DNA of 61,598 bases from Phenylobacterium sp. (GTDB taxonomy: Bacteria; Pseudomonadota; Alphaproteobacteria; Caulobacterales; Caulobacteraceae). The translations under genes and the position numbers were made by a program. The notes beneath the pieces are model-generated. The model worked only from the letters and a program-made list of their open reading frames with translations. It did no database searches and had not been told where the DNA came from. The stretch spans positions 1-61,598 of the forward strand of contig JADBZH010000012.1 in assembly GCA_020402585.1 (NCBI GenBank), written 5' to 3'. Positions 38,659-48,378 of the stretch are shown here, piece after piece; position 1 is the stretch's first letter; every line of letters starts with the position of its first letter.

Positions 38659-39501
38659 CTAGTGAGCCACGTTCCGCCAGATGCGCCGGTAGCTCACATA
38701 GAGCAGGCCCGCCAGGATCGTCAGGTAGATCATGGCGCCGACGCCGAAGGCCTTGCGCTCTTCCAGCTTGGGCTCCGAGGCCCAGGCCATGAAGGCCGCG
38801 ACATCCTTGGCCTGTTGCGAGATGGTCGACTTGGTGTCGTCGTCAAAGGTGACCTTGTCGGGCGTCAGCTGGGGCGGCATGGCGATGAAGCCGCCCTTGG
38901 GGGCATAGCCCTCACCCTTCCAGAAGGCGGAGACGTCGCCGAGCATGTAGGGATTGTAGTACTGGCCTGAAGGCACCTCGAGCCCGGCGGGCGGCGTTCC
39001 GTAGCCGGTCATCAGGGAATAGACGTAGTCCGCGCCGCCCTTACGCGCCTTGGACAGGGTCGAGAAGTCCGGGGGCAGGGCCCCGCCATTGCCCGCCCGG
39101 GCCGCCGCCTCGTTCGGGTAGGGGTTCGGGAAATGGTCCGCGGGGGTCGCCGGCCGCTTCACCACATCCCCCGTCTCCTGATCGATGTCCGAGACTTCGT
39201 ATTCCTTGGCGATGGTCTTCACATAGGGGTTGTCGTTTGGGTTGGGGTATTTCGGATCATAGAAGGGCCCGCCCTTCTGGCCGAGGTTCCGGAACGACAT
39301 CAGGTTCATGGAGTGGCAGGCGGCGCAGACCTCCCGATAAACCTTGAAGCCCCGCTGGAGCTGGGCGCGGTCAAACTTGCCGAAGGGGCCGCTAAAGCTC
39401 CAGTCGACAGTGCGGGGCTCTTTCTGGGAGCCGGCGGCCAGGGCCGGCCCGCCCACGAGGGCGAGGCCGAGCGCCGCAATGGCGAGACCTTTGCGAAGCA
39501 T
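38659..39501 (-). CDS. petC: Cytochrome c1 of the bc1 complex
   Basis: About 280 aa. Signal peptide, haem-binding CAACH (VCAACHSMNLMSFR), the axial Met region, and a C-terminal membrane anchor (MIYLTILAGLLYVSY). It passes electrons from the Rieske centre to soluble or membrane cytochrome c. ATG at 39501 is preferred because GAGGGG lies 9 nt upstream; TTG at 39510 overlaps the petB stop but has no room for a ribosome-binding site. Haem insertion depends on the ccm genes found elsewhere in this window. Confidence 0.96.
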   Translation of the reverse strand: MLRKGLAIAALGLALVGGPALAAGSQKEPRTVDWSFSGPFGKFDRAQLQRGFKVYREVCAACHSMNLMSFRNLGQKGGPFYDPKYPNPNDNPYVKTIAKEYEVSDIDQETGDVVKRPATPADHFPNPYPNEAAARAGNGGALPPDFSTLSKARKGGADYVYSLMTGYGTPPAGLEVPSGQYYNPYMLGDVSAFWKGEGYAPKGGFIAMPPQLTPDKVTFDDDTKSTISQQAKDVAAFMAWASEPKLEERKAFGVGAMIYLTILAGLLYVSYRRIWRNVAH

Positions 39502-39506
39502 CAGGC

Positions 39507-40826
39507 TCAACCCCTCTTTTCAGGCGACGCTGCAGCGCCCGCAGGCAGTGCAGCGGAAGGCGAAAGGATCGGTTCGCTGATCGACTTGGGTTGATCCAGC
39601 GGGGTCTCCGAAAGACCCATCACCGGCAGGACGATCAGGAAGTAGGCGAAATAGTAGGCCGTGGCGAAGCGGGACAGCCAGACCATCGAGTTCAGGTCCG
39701 CGTCCAGCAGCTGGAAGGTCTTCAGGCCCGGGATCACATGCTCGTCCGGCAGGCGGGCGCCGCAGAGGCCCAGGATGAAGCAGGCGACCACGAAGATGAA
39801 GAAGTACATCCGGGTGGTCGGTCGATAGCGCAGGGACTTCACGCGGGAAGTGTCCAGCCAGGGCAGGATGAACAGCACCGCGATGGCGCCGAACATCAGG
39901 AGCACGCCCATCAGCTTGTCCGGAACGGCCCGAAGGATGGCGTAGAAGGGCAGGAAGTACCACTCAGGCACGATGTGCGCCGGCGTCACCAGGGGGTTGG
40001 CCGGGATGTAGTTGTCCGGGTGGCCCAGGGCGTTCGGGTTGAAGAAGACGAAGGCGGCGAACATCAGCATGAACACCGCAATCGCGAAGCCATCCTTCAC
40101 CGTATAGTACGGGTGGAAGGGGACGGTGTCCGCCTTGGACTGCACCTGCACCCCGGTGGGGTTGTTGTTCCCGGTCACATGCAGGGCCCAGACGTGGAGG
40201 ATCACGACCCCTGCAATCATGAAGGGCATCAGGTAGTGCAGTGAGAAGAAGCGGTTGAGCGTCGCATTGTCGACCGCGAAGCCGCCCCACAGCCAGGTGG
40301 TGATGGATTCACCGATGATCGGCAGGGCGCCGAAGAGGTTGGTGATCACCACAGCGCCATGGAAGCTCATCTGACCCCAGGGCAGGACATAGCCCATGAA
40401 GGCCGTGGCCATCATCAGCAGGTAGATCACGCAGCCGAGGATCCAGAGGAGCTCACGCGGGGCCTTGTAGGAGCCGTAGTAAAGCCCGCGGAACATGTGG
40501 GCGTAGACCGCGATGAAGAACATCGAGGCCCCGTTGGAGTGCATGTAGCGGACCAGCCAGCCGTAGTTCACGTCGCGCATGATGCGCTCGATGGAGGCGA
40601 AGGCGTGGTCCACGTGCGGCACATAGTGCATGGCCAGCACGATCCCGGTCGCCAGCTGGATCCCCAGGCACAGGGCCAGGATGCCGCCGAAGGTGTACCA
40701 GTAGTTCAGGTTCTTCGGGGTCGGGAAGTCGATGAGGCTGTCATAGGCCAGCCGGGCGACGGGGAGGCGGGCGTCTAGCCAGCGCTCAAAGCCCGTCTTG
40801 GGAACATAGTTCGAATGTCCGCTCAT
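39507..40826 (-). CDS. petB: Cytochrome b of the bc1 complex
   Basis: 439 aa. Eight or more transmembrane helices, paired haem-ligand histidines, the Qo-site PEWY ([12 protein letters not shown]) and the Q-site segment [12 protein letters not shown]. It is the quinol-oxidising core. ATG at 40826, 6 nt after the petA stop codon region; its stop overlaps the petC leader. Confidence 0.97.
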   Translation of the reverse strand: MSGHSNYVPKTGFERWLDARLPVARLAYDSLIDFPTPKNLNYWYTFGGILALCLGIQLATGIVLAMHYVPHVDHAFASIERIMRDVNYGWLVRYMHSNGASMFFIAVYAHMFRGLYYGSYKAPRELLWILGCVIYLLMMATAFMGYVLPWGQMSFHGAVVITNLFGALPIIGESITTWLWGGFAVDNATLNRFFSLHYLMPFMIAGVVILHVWALHVTGNNNPTGVQVQSKADTVPFHPYYTVKDGFAIAVFMLMFAAFVFFNPNALGHPDNYIPANPLVTPAHIVPEWYFLPFYAILRAVPDKLMGVLLMFGAIAVLFILPWLDTSRVKSLRYRPTTRMYFFIFVVACFILGLCGARLPDEHVIPGLKTFQLLDADLNSMVWLSRFATAYYFAYFLIVLPVMGLSETPLDQPKSISEPILSPSAALPAGAAASPEKRG

Positions 40827-40831
40827 GTCGC

Positions 40832-41386
40832 TCAGCCCACCTTGACCATGGTGTCGGAAACAAAGGCGTATTCCGGAACCGCAAGGTTGGTGGGCGCGGG
40901 GCCCTTCCGGATGCGGCCGGAGGTGTCGTAGTGCGAACCGTGACAGGGGCAGAACCAGCCCTGGTAGTCACCGCCGCCGAAGGTCGGCACGCAGCCCAGG
41001 TGGGTGCAGGTGCCGATCAGGACCAGCCATTCGGCCTTGCCCGGCTTGTGGCGCACTTCGTCGGTCTGCGGATCGCGCATGGGGGCGTTGTCATCCTTGA
41101 TCGCCGCGGCGATCTCGGCGCCGGTGCGATGGCGGATGAAAAGGGGTTTGCCGCGCCACTTGATGGTCACCGACTGGCCCAGCTCCACCTTGGTCAGGTC
41201 GAACTCGACCGACGCCAGGGCCAGCGTATCGCCTGCCGGGTTCATCTGGTCGACCAGGGGCCAGGCGATGGTCACCGCAGCGCCTGCCGCCGCCGCGCCA
41301 GCGGCGATATGAATGAAGTCACGGCGGCTGGGGTCGTCCCCACCTGCGCCATTTTCGGGGTTCGCGCCCGCCACGCCGTCGGCCAC
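40832..41386 (-). CDS. petA: Rieske iron-sulfur subunit of the bc1 complex
   Basis: About 184 aa. A twin-arginine signal anchor ([11 protein letters not shown] then a hydrophobic helix) and the Rieske [2Fe-2S] ligands in CTHLGC and CPCHGSHYD. The start is taken as GTG at 41386; the frame runs 50 codons further upstream but that part is basic, unconserved and would displace the Tat motif. First gene of petABC. Confidence 0.95.
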   Translation of the reverse strand: MADGVAGANPENGAGGDDPSRRDFIHIAAGAAAAGAAVTIAWPLVDQMNPAGDTLALASVEFDLTKVELGQSVTIKWRGKPLFIRHRTGAEIAAAIKDDNAPMRDPQTDEVRHKPGKAEWLVLIGTCTHLGCVPTFGGGDYQGWFCPCHGSHYDTSGRIRKGPAPTNLAVPEYAFVSDTMVKVG

Positions 41387-41585
41387 CTTGAAGCCACCCT
41401 TCGCTTGGGGACTGCGCCACTGGGGCGCCGTCCGTCCTCGACCCCGCCAGAACATCTGGTAAGGGTCACCCGGACTGGAAGCGCCACCTGCTGCGAACCG
41501 GCCCGGACGCCCCCCCGCCATGTGGCGAAGGGCCAACCGTTGATTCGCGGCAGGACGCGCGAAGCCCGTGGCCGGATCACCTAGA

Positions 41586-42065
41586 ATGCTGCTCGCGCTT
41601 TTTCAACCGGACATTCCGCAAAACCTTGGCGCGGCGATCCGCCTGGGAGCCTGTCTCGACACCCCGGTGCACGTCATCGAGCCCTGCGGCTTTCCCCTGT
41701 CGGACAAGGCGATCCGCCGGGCGGCGCTGGATTATGGGGATCCCGGCGAGGTCGTCCGCCATCCCAGCTGGGAGGCCTTCAGGGCCGCAGCGCCCGGCCG
41801 GATCGTGCTCTTCACGACCCGGGGGGCGAGCCCCCTCCACGACTTCGCCTTCCGGCCGGACGATGTCCTGCTCTTCGGGCGGGAGAGTTCGGGGGTCCCC
41901 GACTTTGTCCAGGACGCCGCCGACGCCAGGGTGATCATTCCCTTGAGCCGGGGGCGCCGATCCTTCAACCTCACCGTCTCGGCGGCGATCGGCCTGTCCG
42001 AGGCCCTTCGTCAGACCGGGCGTTTTCCCGCATTCCACCCGCAAGATTTTCCCGCCCATGATTGA
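41586..42065 (+). CDS. trmL: tRNA (cytidine/uridine-34-2'-O)-methyltransferase TrmL
   Basis: 159 aa SPOUT methyltransferase: FQPDIPQNLGAAIRL at the start, FGRESSGVPDFV in the middle, and the knot end IPLSRGRRSFNLTVSAAIGLSEAL. It methylates the wobble base of tRNA-Leu isoacceptors. ATG at 41586; GTG at 41568 is an alternative. It overlaps hemF by 8 nt. Divergent from petA across about 200 bp in which no clear promoter was picked. Confidence 0.93.
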   Translation: MLLALFQPDIPQNLGAAIRLGACLDTPVHVIEPCGFPLSDKAIRRAALDYGDPGEVVRHPSWEAFRAAAPGRIVLFTTRGASPLHDFAFRPDDVLLFGRESSGVPDFVQDAADARVIIPLSRGRRSFNLTVSAAIGLSEALRQTGRFPAFHPQDFPAHD

Positions 42066-42933
42066 TCCCGCCGTCCTCGACTCCCGCAACGCCCGCGCCC
42101 GCGCCTGGTTCGACGCCCTGCGCGACCGCATCGTCGCCGCCTTCGAGCAGCTGGAAATCGACGCGCCCGCCGACCTCTTTCCCGGTGAGCCGGCGAAGTT
42201 CGAGCTGAAGCCCTGGGTGCGGGAGGCCGGCGGCGGCGGGGTAATGGGCTTCCTGCGGGGCGGGCGATTCATCGAGAAGATGGGCTGCCACATCTCCCTG
42301 GTGCACGGAACCTTCACCCCCGAGATGGCCGCAAACATGCCCGGGGCCGACAAGGACCCCCGCTTCACCGCCACGGGAATCAGCCTCATCGCCCACATGC
42401 GCAGCCCCAAGGTCCCGGCGGTGCACATGAACACCCGGTTCCTGGCCACCCAGACGGGCTGGTTCGGCGGCGGGGCCGACCTGACCCCCACCCTGGACGA
42501 ACAGCGCAGCCAGGACGCCCCGGACGCCATCACCTTCCACGCCGCCCTGAAAGCCGCCTGCGACAGGCATGACCCGGCCTGGTATCCGGACTTCAAGGTC
42601 CGCTGCGACGAGTACTTCTACCTGCCCCACCGCAAGGAACCCCGGGGGATCGGCGGCATCTTCTACGACCACCACAATTCCGGGGACTGGGAGCGCGACT
42701 TCCGGTTCACCCAGGACGTCGGCGAGGCCTTCCTGGATGTCTATCCGCGCATTGCCCGGAGCCGGATGCACGAGCCGTGGACCGAGGCCGACCGGCGCGA
42801 GCAGCTCATCCGCCGGGGCCGCTATGTGGAGTTCAACCTGCTCTACGACCGCGGCACCATGTTCGGCCTGAAGACCGGCGGCAACATCGAGAGCATCCTG
42901 TCCTCCATGCCGCCCGAGGTGATCTGGCCCTGA
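42058..42933 (+). CDS. hemF: Oxygen-dependent coproporphyrinogen III oxidase
   Basis: 291 aa. The HemF signature is clear: GGGVMGFLRGGRFIEKMG, HMNTRFLATQTGWFGGGADLTP (split), YLPHRKEPRGIGGIFYDH, and the end EFNLLYDRGTMFGLKTGGN. It makes protoporphyrinogen IX precursor under aerobic conditions. ATG at 42058 overlaps trmL; the stop abuts the convergent GATase gene. Confidence 0.97.
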   Translation: MIDPAVLDSRNARARAWFDALRDRIVAAFEQLEIDAPADLFPGEPAKFELKPWVREAGGGGVMGFLRGGRFIEKMGCHISLVHGTFTPEMAANMPGADKDPRFTATGISLIAHMRSPKVPAVHMNTRFLATQTGWFGGGADLTPTLDEQRSQDAPDAITFHAALKAACDRHDPAWYPDFKVRCDEYFYLPHRKEPRGIGGIFYDHHNSGDWERDFRFTQDVGEAFLDVYPRIARSRMHEPWTEADRREQLIRRGRYVEFNLLYDRGTMFGLKTGGNIESILSSMPPEVIWP

Positions 42934-43635
42934 TCAGGCGCCCCCGGCCTCGATGAAACGACGCAGCCGGCGGCCCACCTCCAGCCGGTCATTGGCGTCC
43001 TCGTAGCTGGCCAGCGCCGCATCGGCCTGGTCGTCGGTGTAGCGGCTGCCCCGCCGCGCCTCGACCAGGGCCCGAGCGTAGTCGGGCGTGAACTCGGGGT
43101 GCAGCTGGATCGAGATGGCCCGTCGGTCGGGATAACAGAGGGCCCCGAAGGGCGTGAAGTCGCTGCATGCCACCACGCGGGCCCCTTCCGGAGCCTCGAC
43201 CACCTGGTCCTGGTGCGAGGCGGCGACCGCCAGGGTATCCAGCCCCGCCAGCCAGCCCTCTCCCGACGCGGTGTAGCGGTGCAGGCCCACGCCCCAGCCC
43301 TTGGGCGATTGGATCACCCGACCGCCAAAGGCCTCGGCCATGACCTGGTGGCCGAAGCAGACTCCGACCAGGGCGGTGCGCGCCGAGGCCGCGTTCAGGA
43401 AGGCCTTCAGCGGGTCTATCCAGGGCAGGGGCTCGTAAACACCGGCGGACGAACCCGTCACCAGGCAGGCGTCGAAGGCGGAGGGGTCGGCGGGCAGCCG
43501 TCCGGCGGCGACGTCGAAGGTCTCGGCCCGGTCGCCCTCCTGAAGCAACAGGCGGCGGAACATGTCCGGATAGTCCCCGAACCGCACGGCGAGGTCCCCG
43601 GGCGGCGCCCCGGTCTCCAGGATGGCGATCCTCAA
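42934..43635 (-). CDS. Class I glutamine amidotransferase-like protein
   Basis: 233 aa. Nucleophile Cys in LVGVCFGHQVMAEAFGG and the His/Glu pair in QLHPEFTP. It looks like a stand-alone GATase similar to YfeJ/GMP-synthase glutaminase domains; the acceptor is unknown. The start is TTG at 43635, overlapping the CCA-enzyme stop as TTGA, with GGAGG 7 nt upstream. Last gene in the DUF1285-Nudix-CCA-GATase run. Confidence 0.88.
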   Translation of the reverse strand: MRIAILETGAPPGDLAVRFGDYPDMFRRLLLQEGDRAETFDVAAGRLPADPSAFDACLVTGSSAGVYEPLPWIDPLKAFLNAASARTALVGVCFGHQVMAEAFGGRVIQSPKGWGVGLHRYTASGEGWLAGLDTLAVAASHQDQVVEAPEGARVVACSDFTPFGALCYPDRRAISIQLHPEFTPDYARALVEARRGSRYTDDQADAALASYEDANDRLEVGRRLRRFIEAGGA

Positions 43636-44903
43636 CGCCCGTCCTCCAGGCCGCGCAGGATGGCGGCCAGGCGGCCGTGCAGGGCCTCGCGATCGTCCGG
43701 GAAGCCCGCCTCCATCCACCAGGCCTCGAGCTCGCGCAGGGCCTCGCCGATCCGGGGCCCCGGCGGGGCGCCGGCCGCCACGGCATCCGCGCCCGAAACG
43801 CCCAGGGTCCGCGGCGTCCAGGCGCGGGCTTCAGCGATCAGGGCCCGCCAGTCCCCCGCCGACGCCCCGTGCGGCGCATGGGCCCAGGCCAGCCGCAGCC
43901 GATCCTGTGTGGCTCCGGCTCCCAGCAGGTGAAGCGCCCGATGCAGGGCGGAGGGCGACATCCAGGGGATGAGGCGGGGCTCGCGACCCGCAGCCGCGAT
44001 CAGCCTGTCCCTCTGGGCCCCTGAGAGCCGGAGGCGCTCCGCCTCCCTGGCGACCTCTGCAGGGGTCTCCGGGAACAGGGCGCCCAGCCTCAGGAGGGGA
44101 TCGGGACCAGAGCCCTCCAGGGCCTCGACCTCGCAAAGCCCCTCGAACCGCGCGAGGTCGCCGGCGTGGGGCAGGAGGCGCGGAAGGACGCCCGTCGCCG
44201 CCATCAGGCGGACGGAGGGCCTGGGATCGGCTGCGCCCAGCAGGGAGAGGAGTTCCTTCAGGATCCGCTCGGCGGGCAGGGCGACGAGGCTGCCGGCCTG
44301 GGCGGCGCAGGCGGCCGTGGCGGCGGGATCCGGCTCGCCCCGCCCGTAGCGGGCCAGGAAGCGGAAGTAACGGAGGATACGCAGATGGTCCTCGGCGATC
44401 CGCTGGTTCGCCTCGCCGACAAAGGTGATCCGGCCCTCCCGGGCCGCAGCAAGGCCTTGGCCGGTGGGATCGAAGACCCGGCCCTTCCGGTCTGCATAGA
44501 GGGCGTTGAGGGTGAAGTCGCGGCGAGCCGCGTCTTCGGCCCAGTCGGACGTGAAGGCCACGACGGCGCGGCGACCATCGGTCTCCACGTCCCGCCGCAG
44601 TGTGGTGATCTCGAAGCCGCGCCCGCCGCTGACCGCGGTGACGGTGCCATGATCCAGGCCGGTGGGGACGGCCTTCAGGCCGGCGGCCTCCAGGGCCGCA
44701 ACCACCGCTGCAGGCTCCAGCCGGGTGGCCAGGTCGATGTCGGCGACGGGGCGGCCCATGACCGCATTCCGGACGCAGCCGCCGACAAAGCGCGTGCAGT
44801 CCGGACCCCCTGCCGCCTCCAGGGCGTCGATCAACGCAGCGGCGGCGGGATCCTCCAGCCAGGCCACGCCTTCAAGAACGAAATCCGGCCCTGCCCCGCT
44901 CAT
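43632..44903 (-). CDS. cca: CCA-adding tRNA nucleotidyltransferase
   Basis: 423 aa. Class II head domain: FVGGCVRNAVMG with the DxD pair in VADIDLATR, the RRDFTLNALYAD motif, and the template helix DHLRILRYFRFLARYG. The protein has a longer C-terminal region than the minimal enzyme, as in other alphaproteobacteria. It adds or repairs the 3' CCA of tRNAs. Its start region overlaps the Nudix stop by 4 nt. Confidence 0.94.
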   Translation of the reverse strand: MSGAGPDFVLEGVAWLEDPAAAALIDALEAAGGPDCTRFVGGCVRNAVMGRPVADIDLATRLEPAAVVAALEAAGLKAVPTGLDHGTVTAVSGGRGFEITTLRRDVETDGRRAVVAFTSDWAEDAARRDFTLNALYADRKGRVFDPTGQGLAAAREGRITFVGEANQRIAEDHLRILRYFRFLARYGRGEPDPAATAACAAQAGSLVALPAERILKELLSLLGAADPRPSVRLMAATGVLPRLLPHAGDLARFEGLCEVEALEGSGPDPLLRLGALFPETPAEVAREAERLRLSGAQRDRLIAAAGREPRLIPWMSPSALHRALHLLGAGATQDRLRLAWAHAPHGASAGDWRALIAEARAWTPRTLGVSGADAVAAGAPPGPRIGEALRELEAWWMEAGFPDDREALHGRLAAILRGLEDGR

Positions 44904-45553
44904 GCCGGCGCCCCGAACAGGCGGTGGGACAGGACCCTCAGCATCCCCGCCGTCGCGCCCCAGATGAACCGGTCATCGTGGGTCATGGCGTAGAACTGGC
45001 GCTTCCCGCCATCCGGCAGCTGGCGCTCGTGCGTCTCGTGGTTGGCCCCGTCCATCAGAAAGCCGAAGGGCGTCTCGAAGATGTCCGCCACTTCGTCGGG
45101 ATTGGGCTGGAGGCTGAAGCCCTCCTCGATGAAGGCCACCACCGGTGTGACGAGGTATCCCGTCCCCGTCCGATAGGGGGTCGAGAGCCCGACCGGTGAG
45201 ACGAAGCCCGAGGCCAGTCCCACCTCTTCCTCGGCCTCGCGCAGGGCCGCCTGCCAGGGCGTCTCGCCCGCATCGCACCGGCCGCCCGGGAAGGCGACCT
45301 GGCCGGCATGGCGGCGCAGGGTGTCGAGCCGGGTCGTCAGCAGGACCGAGAAGCCGTGCGAGCGTTCGATCAGGCCCACCAGGACGGCGGCGGGGGTCAG
45401 GCTCTCCAGCGGCGGAAAGTACGGATCCGGCTCAAAGTCGAAGTCCGAACTGATCTCGCCCAGGGTTCTGTCGGCCAAAGGATCCAGGCGCTCGGCCAGC
45501 CGCGCTGCGAGGAGGGGCCGGGCGCCCGGCGCCGCCAGCTGTTGAGGGCTCAC
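44900..45553 (-). CDS. Nudix hydrolase, CoA pyrophosphatase type
   Basis: 217 aa. Nudix box [18 protein letters not shown] continuing EEEVGL, preceded by the CoA-pyrophosphatase-type stretch [18 protein letters not shown]. It probably cleaves CoA or related dinucleotides. The start is GTG at 45553, overlapping the DUF1285 stop as GTGA. Confidence 0.92.
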   Translation of the reverse strand: MSPQQLAAPGARPLLAARLAERLDPLADRTLGEISSDFDFEPDPYFPPLESLTPAAVLVGLIERSHGFSVLLTTRLDTLRRHAGQVAFPGGRCDAGETPWQAALREAEEEVGLASGFVSPVGLSTPYRTGTGYLVTPVVAFIEEGFSLQPNPDEVADIFETPFGFLMDGANHETHERQLPDGGKRQFYAMTHDDRFIWGATAGMLRVLSHRLFGAPA

Positions 45554-46113
45554 GCCGCACCGTCCCCGGACGCGCCCAGGTCGAAGGCTGCGCCGGCCGA
45601 CCGGACCTCAAGCCGCCCTTCAACCTCATCGGCCATGCCGACCAGTTCATAGAAGACCGGACGGGCCACCAGGGCCTCAAGTCCACGCCGGACGTGCAGG
45701 TAGGGCCGCGGCTCACCGGTGTGCGGGTCGGTCTCCACCCGCAGGGCGTTCCCGGGACCGGCCCGGACCTCGTCGCCGACATTGGTCAGGAAGACCAGGT
45801 CCTCGCCGTCTCGGTCGACCCGAACGGCGATGAAGGGGGCGTCCTCGACGGTGATCCGCATCTTCTCCACCGGCGTCACCAGGTGGAAGCCGTCCGGATC
45901 CTTCCTCAGGACGGTGGAGAACAGGCGCACCAGGGCTTCGCGTCCGATGGGCGTGCCTTCGTGGAACCACTGGCCATTGCGCTTGATGACGATGTCGATG
46001 TCGCCGCAGTGGGCGGGATTCCAGAGGTGGACGGGCGGCAGGCCGCGCCCGGGCGCCTGCCGCGCTGCGGCGGCCACGCCGTCCAGGCCGGAAGGGTGCT
46101 GAGTCTCGGACAT
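45550..46113 (-). CDS. DUF1285 protein
   Basis: 187 aa, soluble. [19 protein letters not shown], the [10 protein letters not shown] stretch and [16 protein letters not shown] are family features; structures of this family show a two-domain beta fold of unknown role. ATG at 46113. It heads the run leading into Nudix and cca, an order common in alphaproteobacteria. Upstream frame extension is a shadow of the GNAT gene. Confidence 0.85.
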   Translation of the reverse strand: MSETQHPSGLDGVAAAARQAPGRGLPPVHLWNPAHCGDIDIVIKRNGQWFHEGTPIGREALVRLFSTVLRKDPDGFHLVTPVEKMRITVEDAPFIAVRVDRDGEDLVFLTNVGDEVRAGPGNALRVETDPHTGEPRPYLHVRRGLEALVARPVFYELVGMADEVEGRLEVRSAGAAFDLGASGDGAA

Positions 46114-46162
46114 GCCCGGAAGGTAGGCCTGCACGCCCTCCGGCTCAACCTCGGGGCCGACC

Positions 46163-46645
46163 TCAGGGACGGACGGGTCCCGAAAGCGGCTGCGAGGCGC
46201 CCCGGACGAGGACCCGCCGGGGATCCACCGGGCCAGGAAGCCTGACCCCCGCGGTGGGCGGCGCAGCATAGCCAAAGCGCTCGAAGAAGGGCGGGTCCCC
46301 CACCAGCAGGATGGGCCCCTCCCCCCGGGCGTCGGCCACGGCGCCGGCATGCTCCACCAGGCGCCCGCCCAGGCCGTCGAGCCTGCGGCCCGAGTGCACC
46401 GCCAGAGGTCCCAGGAAGAGGGCGGGTGTCTGGCCGATATGGATGTCCCAAAGCCGGACCAGGCCGACGACCTCTCCGTCCGCCTCGGCGCAAAAGGACA
46501 GGTCGGGGCGGAACCGGGCGAACTCGCGCACCCGCTCCGAGACCTTGACGAAGCGGCCCGGGCCAAAGGCGTGGTCGAGAAGCGCCTCGATCCGCCGGCC
46601 ATCTGCGGGCGTCTCCGGGCGTATGACGGCTTCGGTGGTACTCAT
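46163..46645 (-). CDS. GNAT N-acetyltransferase
   Basis: 160 aa. Acetyl-CoA-binding loop degenerate but visible ([16 protein letters not shown]), preceded by FLGPLAVH and followed by [14 protein letters not shown], as in the YhbS-like subgroup. Substrate unknown. ATG at 46645; the longer frame from 46714 runs through a proline-rich unconserved leader. Confidence 0.85.
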   Translation of the reverse strand: MSTTEAVIRPETPADGRRIEALLDHAFGPGRFVKVSERVREFARFRPDLSFCAEADGEVVGLVRLWDIHIGQTPALFLGPLAVHSGRRLDGLGGRLVEHAGAVADARGEGPILLVGDPPFFERFGYAAPPTAGVRLPGPVDPRRVLVRGASQPLSGPVRP

Positions 46646-46719
46646 ATCCGCCAAGACTTCCCCCCCGGGCGCGAGGGCCGGGCGTTTAGGGCCGGTCGCC
46701 GGTCGCGTCAACACTGCGC

Positions 46720-46995
46720 TCAGAGCCAGTTGCGCGGCCAGGCCTCCCCCAGGGGGCGCACCTCGCCGGCCAACAGCCCTTTCCGGCGCATGGCGATGTC
46801 CGTCAGGGACGAGAGGGCCTGCACGGGCTCAAGACCCCCGCGCGGCCCCGGCGCGAGGGGCGCCTCCGCCGCGGCGGCGTCCACCGCCTTCCACTCCGCC
46901 TGGCCCTGGTCGGCAAACCCCACCGCGAAGAACAGCCGACGGAGCTCGGGCCCGTCGGAGGCTTCGGTCAGGACCGCAATCACCCATCCGGGCAT
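46720..46995 (-). CDS. Small protein of unknown function
   Basis: 91 aa from ATG at 46995 (GAGGAG 6 nt upstream); GTG at 47040 would add 15 residues. Not recognised. The N-terminal half looks like a beta-alpha unit (WVIAVLTEASDGPELRRLFFAVGF) and the C-terminal half like a short helical domain with a tryptophan-rich end. It is divergent from the MFS gene and 75 bp upstream of the GNAT gene on the same strand. Confidence 0.5.
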   Translation of the reverse strand: MPGWVIAVLTEASDGPELRRLFFAVGFADQGQAEWKAVDAAAAEAPLAPGPRGGLEPVQALSSLTDIAMRRKGLLAGEVRPLGEAWPRNWL

Positions 46996-47079
46996 GGAGG
47001 ACTCCTCAAGGGCCCAGGCAGGGGGCTGGACCTGCGCCACGTTGCCGTGCGCCGGGCTTCAGGCCAAGCTGCCGCGATA

Positions 47080-48342
47080 ATGAGTGAGTCCGAAAACTCC
47101 CGCGACGCCGACGCCGCGACCCTCAGGGACCTGATGGGCCGCCCGGATTACCTCCGGTTCTGGCTGTCCCGGGTCGCCTCGACCCTGGGCGTGCAGATCC
47201 AGAGCGTCGCCCTGGGCTGGCAGGTCTACGCCGTGGCGCGGGAGACCATGGACGTCGCCCAGTCCGCCTTCTTCGTGGGGATGATCGGCCTCGCCGCCTT
47301 CATCCCGGTCTTCCTGCTCGCCCTCCCGGCCGGCGAGGCGGCGGATCGCTACGACCGCAAGACGATCCTGCGGCTCTGCTACGCCGCGGAGATCGCCACC
47401 GCCCTGGTCCTGGTCGCCGCCTCCGTCTTCGGGTTCGCCAGCCTGACCCTGCTGCTGGTCCTGTCAGCGGCCTTCGGGGCCAGCCGCGCCTTCATGGGGC
47501 CGGCCGGGACGGCGCTGGGCCCCATGCTTGTGCCCCGCTCCCTCCTGCCCCGCGCCATCGCCCTGAACTCGCTCGCCTGGCAGGGCGCCTCCATTATCGG
47601 GCCCGCCATCGGGGGCCTGCTGGTCGCCCTGTCTCCGGCCGCCTCCTACGCTGGCGCCGCGGGCCTCTATCTCTTCGCCCTGGCCTGCATCCACGGGATC
47701 CGGGGGAACACCCAGCCCGAGGTCAATCCCGGTTCCCGCTGGGCCCTCATGAAGGAAGGGCTGGCCTATGTCTGGACCAACAAGATCGTCTTCGGCGCCA
47801 TCTCGCTGGACCTCGTGGCCGTCCTGCTCGGCGGGGCGACCGCCCTCCTCCCCGTCTTCGCCCGCGACGTCCTGCATGTGGGGCCCGAGGGCTTCGGCCT
47901 CCTGCGCGCCAGCCCCGCCATCGGGGCCACCCTGGTGGCGATCTACCTCGCCCGCAATCCGATCCGCCGCCGGGCGGGACCGGTCATGTTCGCCGGCGTG
48001 GCGGTCTTCGGCCTGGCCACCATCGTCTTCGGCCTTTCGACCTCCCTGCCCCTCTCCGTCCTGGCCCTGGCCGTGCTGGGCGGAGCGGACATGCTGAGCG
48101 TCTTCGTCCGCCAGACTCTGGTCCAGATCGTCACGCCGGACGCCATGCGCGGCCGCGTGGCGGCGGTCTCCTCCCTCTTCATCGGGGCGTCCAATGAGTT
48201 GGGAGAGTTCGAGAGCGGCGTGGCGGCCCGTTTCCTGGGACCGGTGGGCGCGGCGGTTTCCGGCGGGGTCGGCGCCGTCCTGGCGACCGGCCTCTGGGCC
48301 CGGCTCTTTCCTGACTTGCGCAAGGCCGACCGCCTCGAATAA
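47080..48342 (+). CDS. MFS exporter, EntS-like
   Basis: 420 aa, twelve hydrophobic segments. LMGRPDYLRFWLSRVASTLG at the start, the loop 2/3 motif GEAADRYDRKTILR, and a central loop with PGSRWALMKEGLAYVWTNK place it in the MFS_3/EntS-like group of drug or siderophore exporters. ATG at 47080; eleven upstream codons in frame look unconserved. No siderophore genes are nearby, so the substrate is open. Confidence 0.9.
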   Translation: MSESENSRDADAATLRDLMGRPDYLRFWLSRVASTLGVQIQSVALGWQVYAVARETMDVAQSAFFVGMIGLAAFIPVFLLALPAGEAADRYDRKTILRLCYAAEIATALVLVAASVFGFASLTLLLVLSAAFGASRAFMGPAGTALGPMLVPRSLLPRAIALNSLAWQGASIIGPAIGGLLVALSPAASYAGAAGLYLFALACIHGIRGNTQPEVNPGSRWALMKEGLAYVWTNKIVFGAISLDLVAVLLGGATALLPVFARDVLHVGPEGFGLLRASPAIGATLVAIYLARNPIRRRAGPVMFAGVAVFGLATIVFGLSTSLPLSVLALAVLGGADMLSVFVRQTLVQIVTPDAMRGRVAAVSSLFIGASNELGEFESGVAARFLGPVGAAVSGGVGAVLATGLWARLFPDLRKADRLE

Positions 48343-48378
48343 CTGGCGGCGCGATCATTTTCATCGGGAGGCATTTCA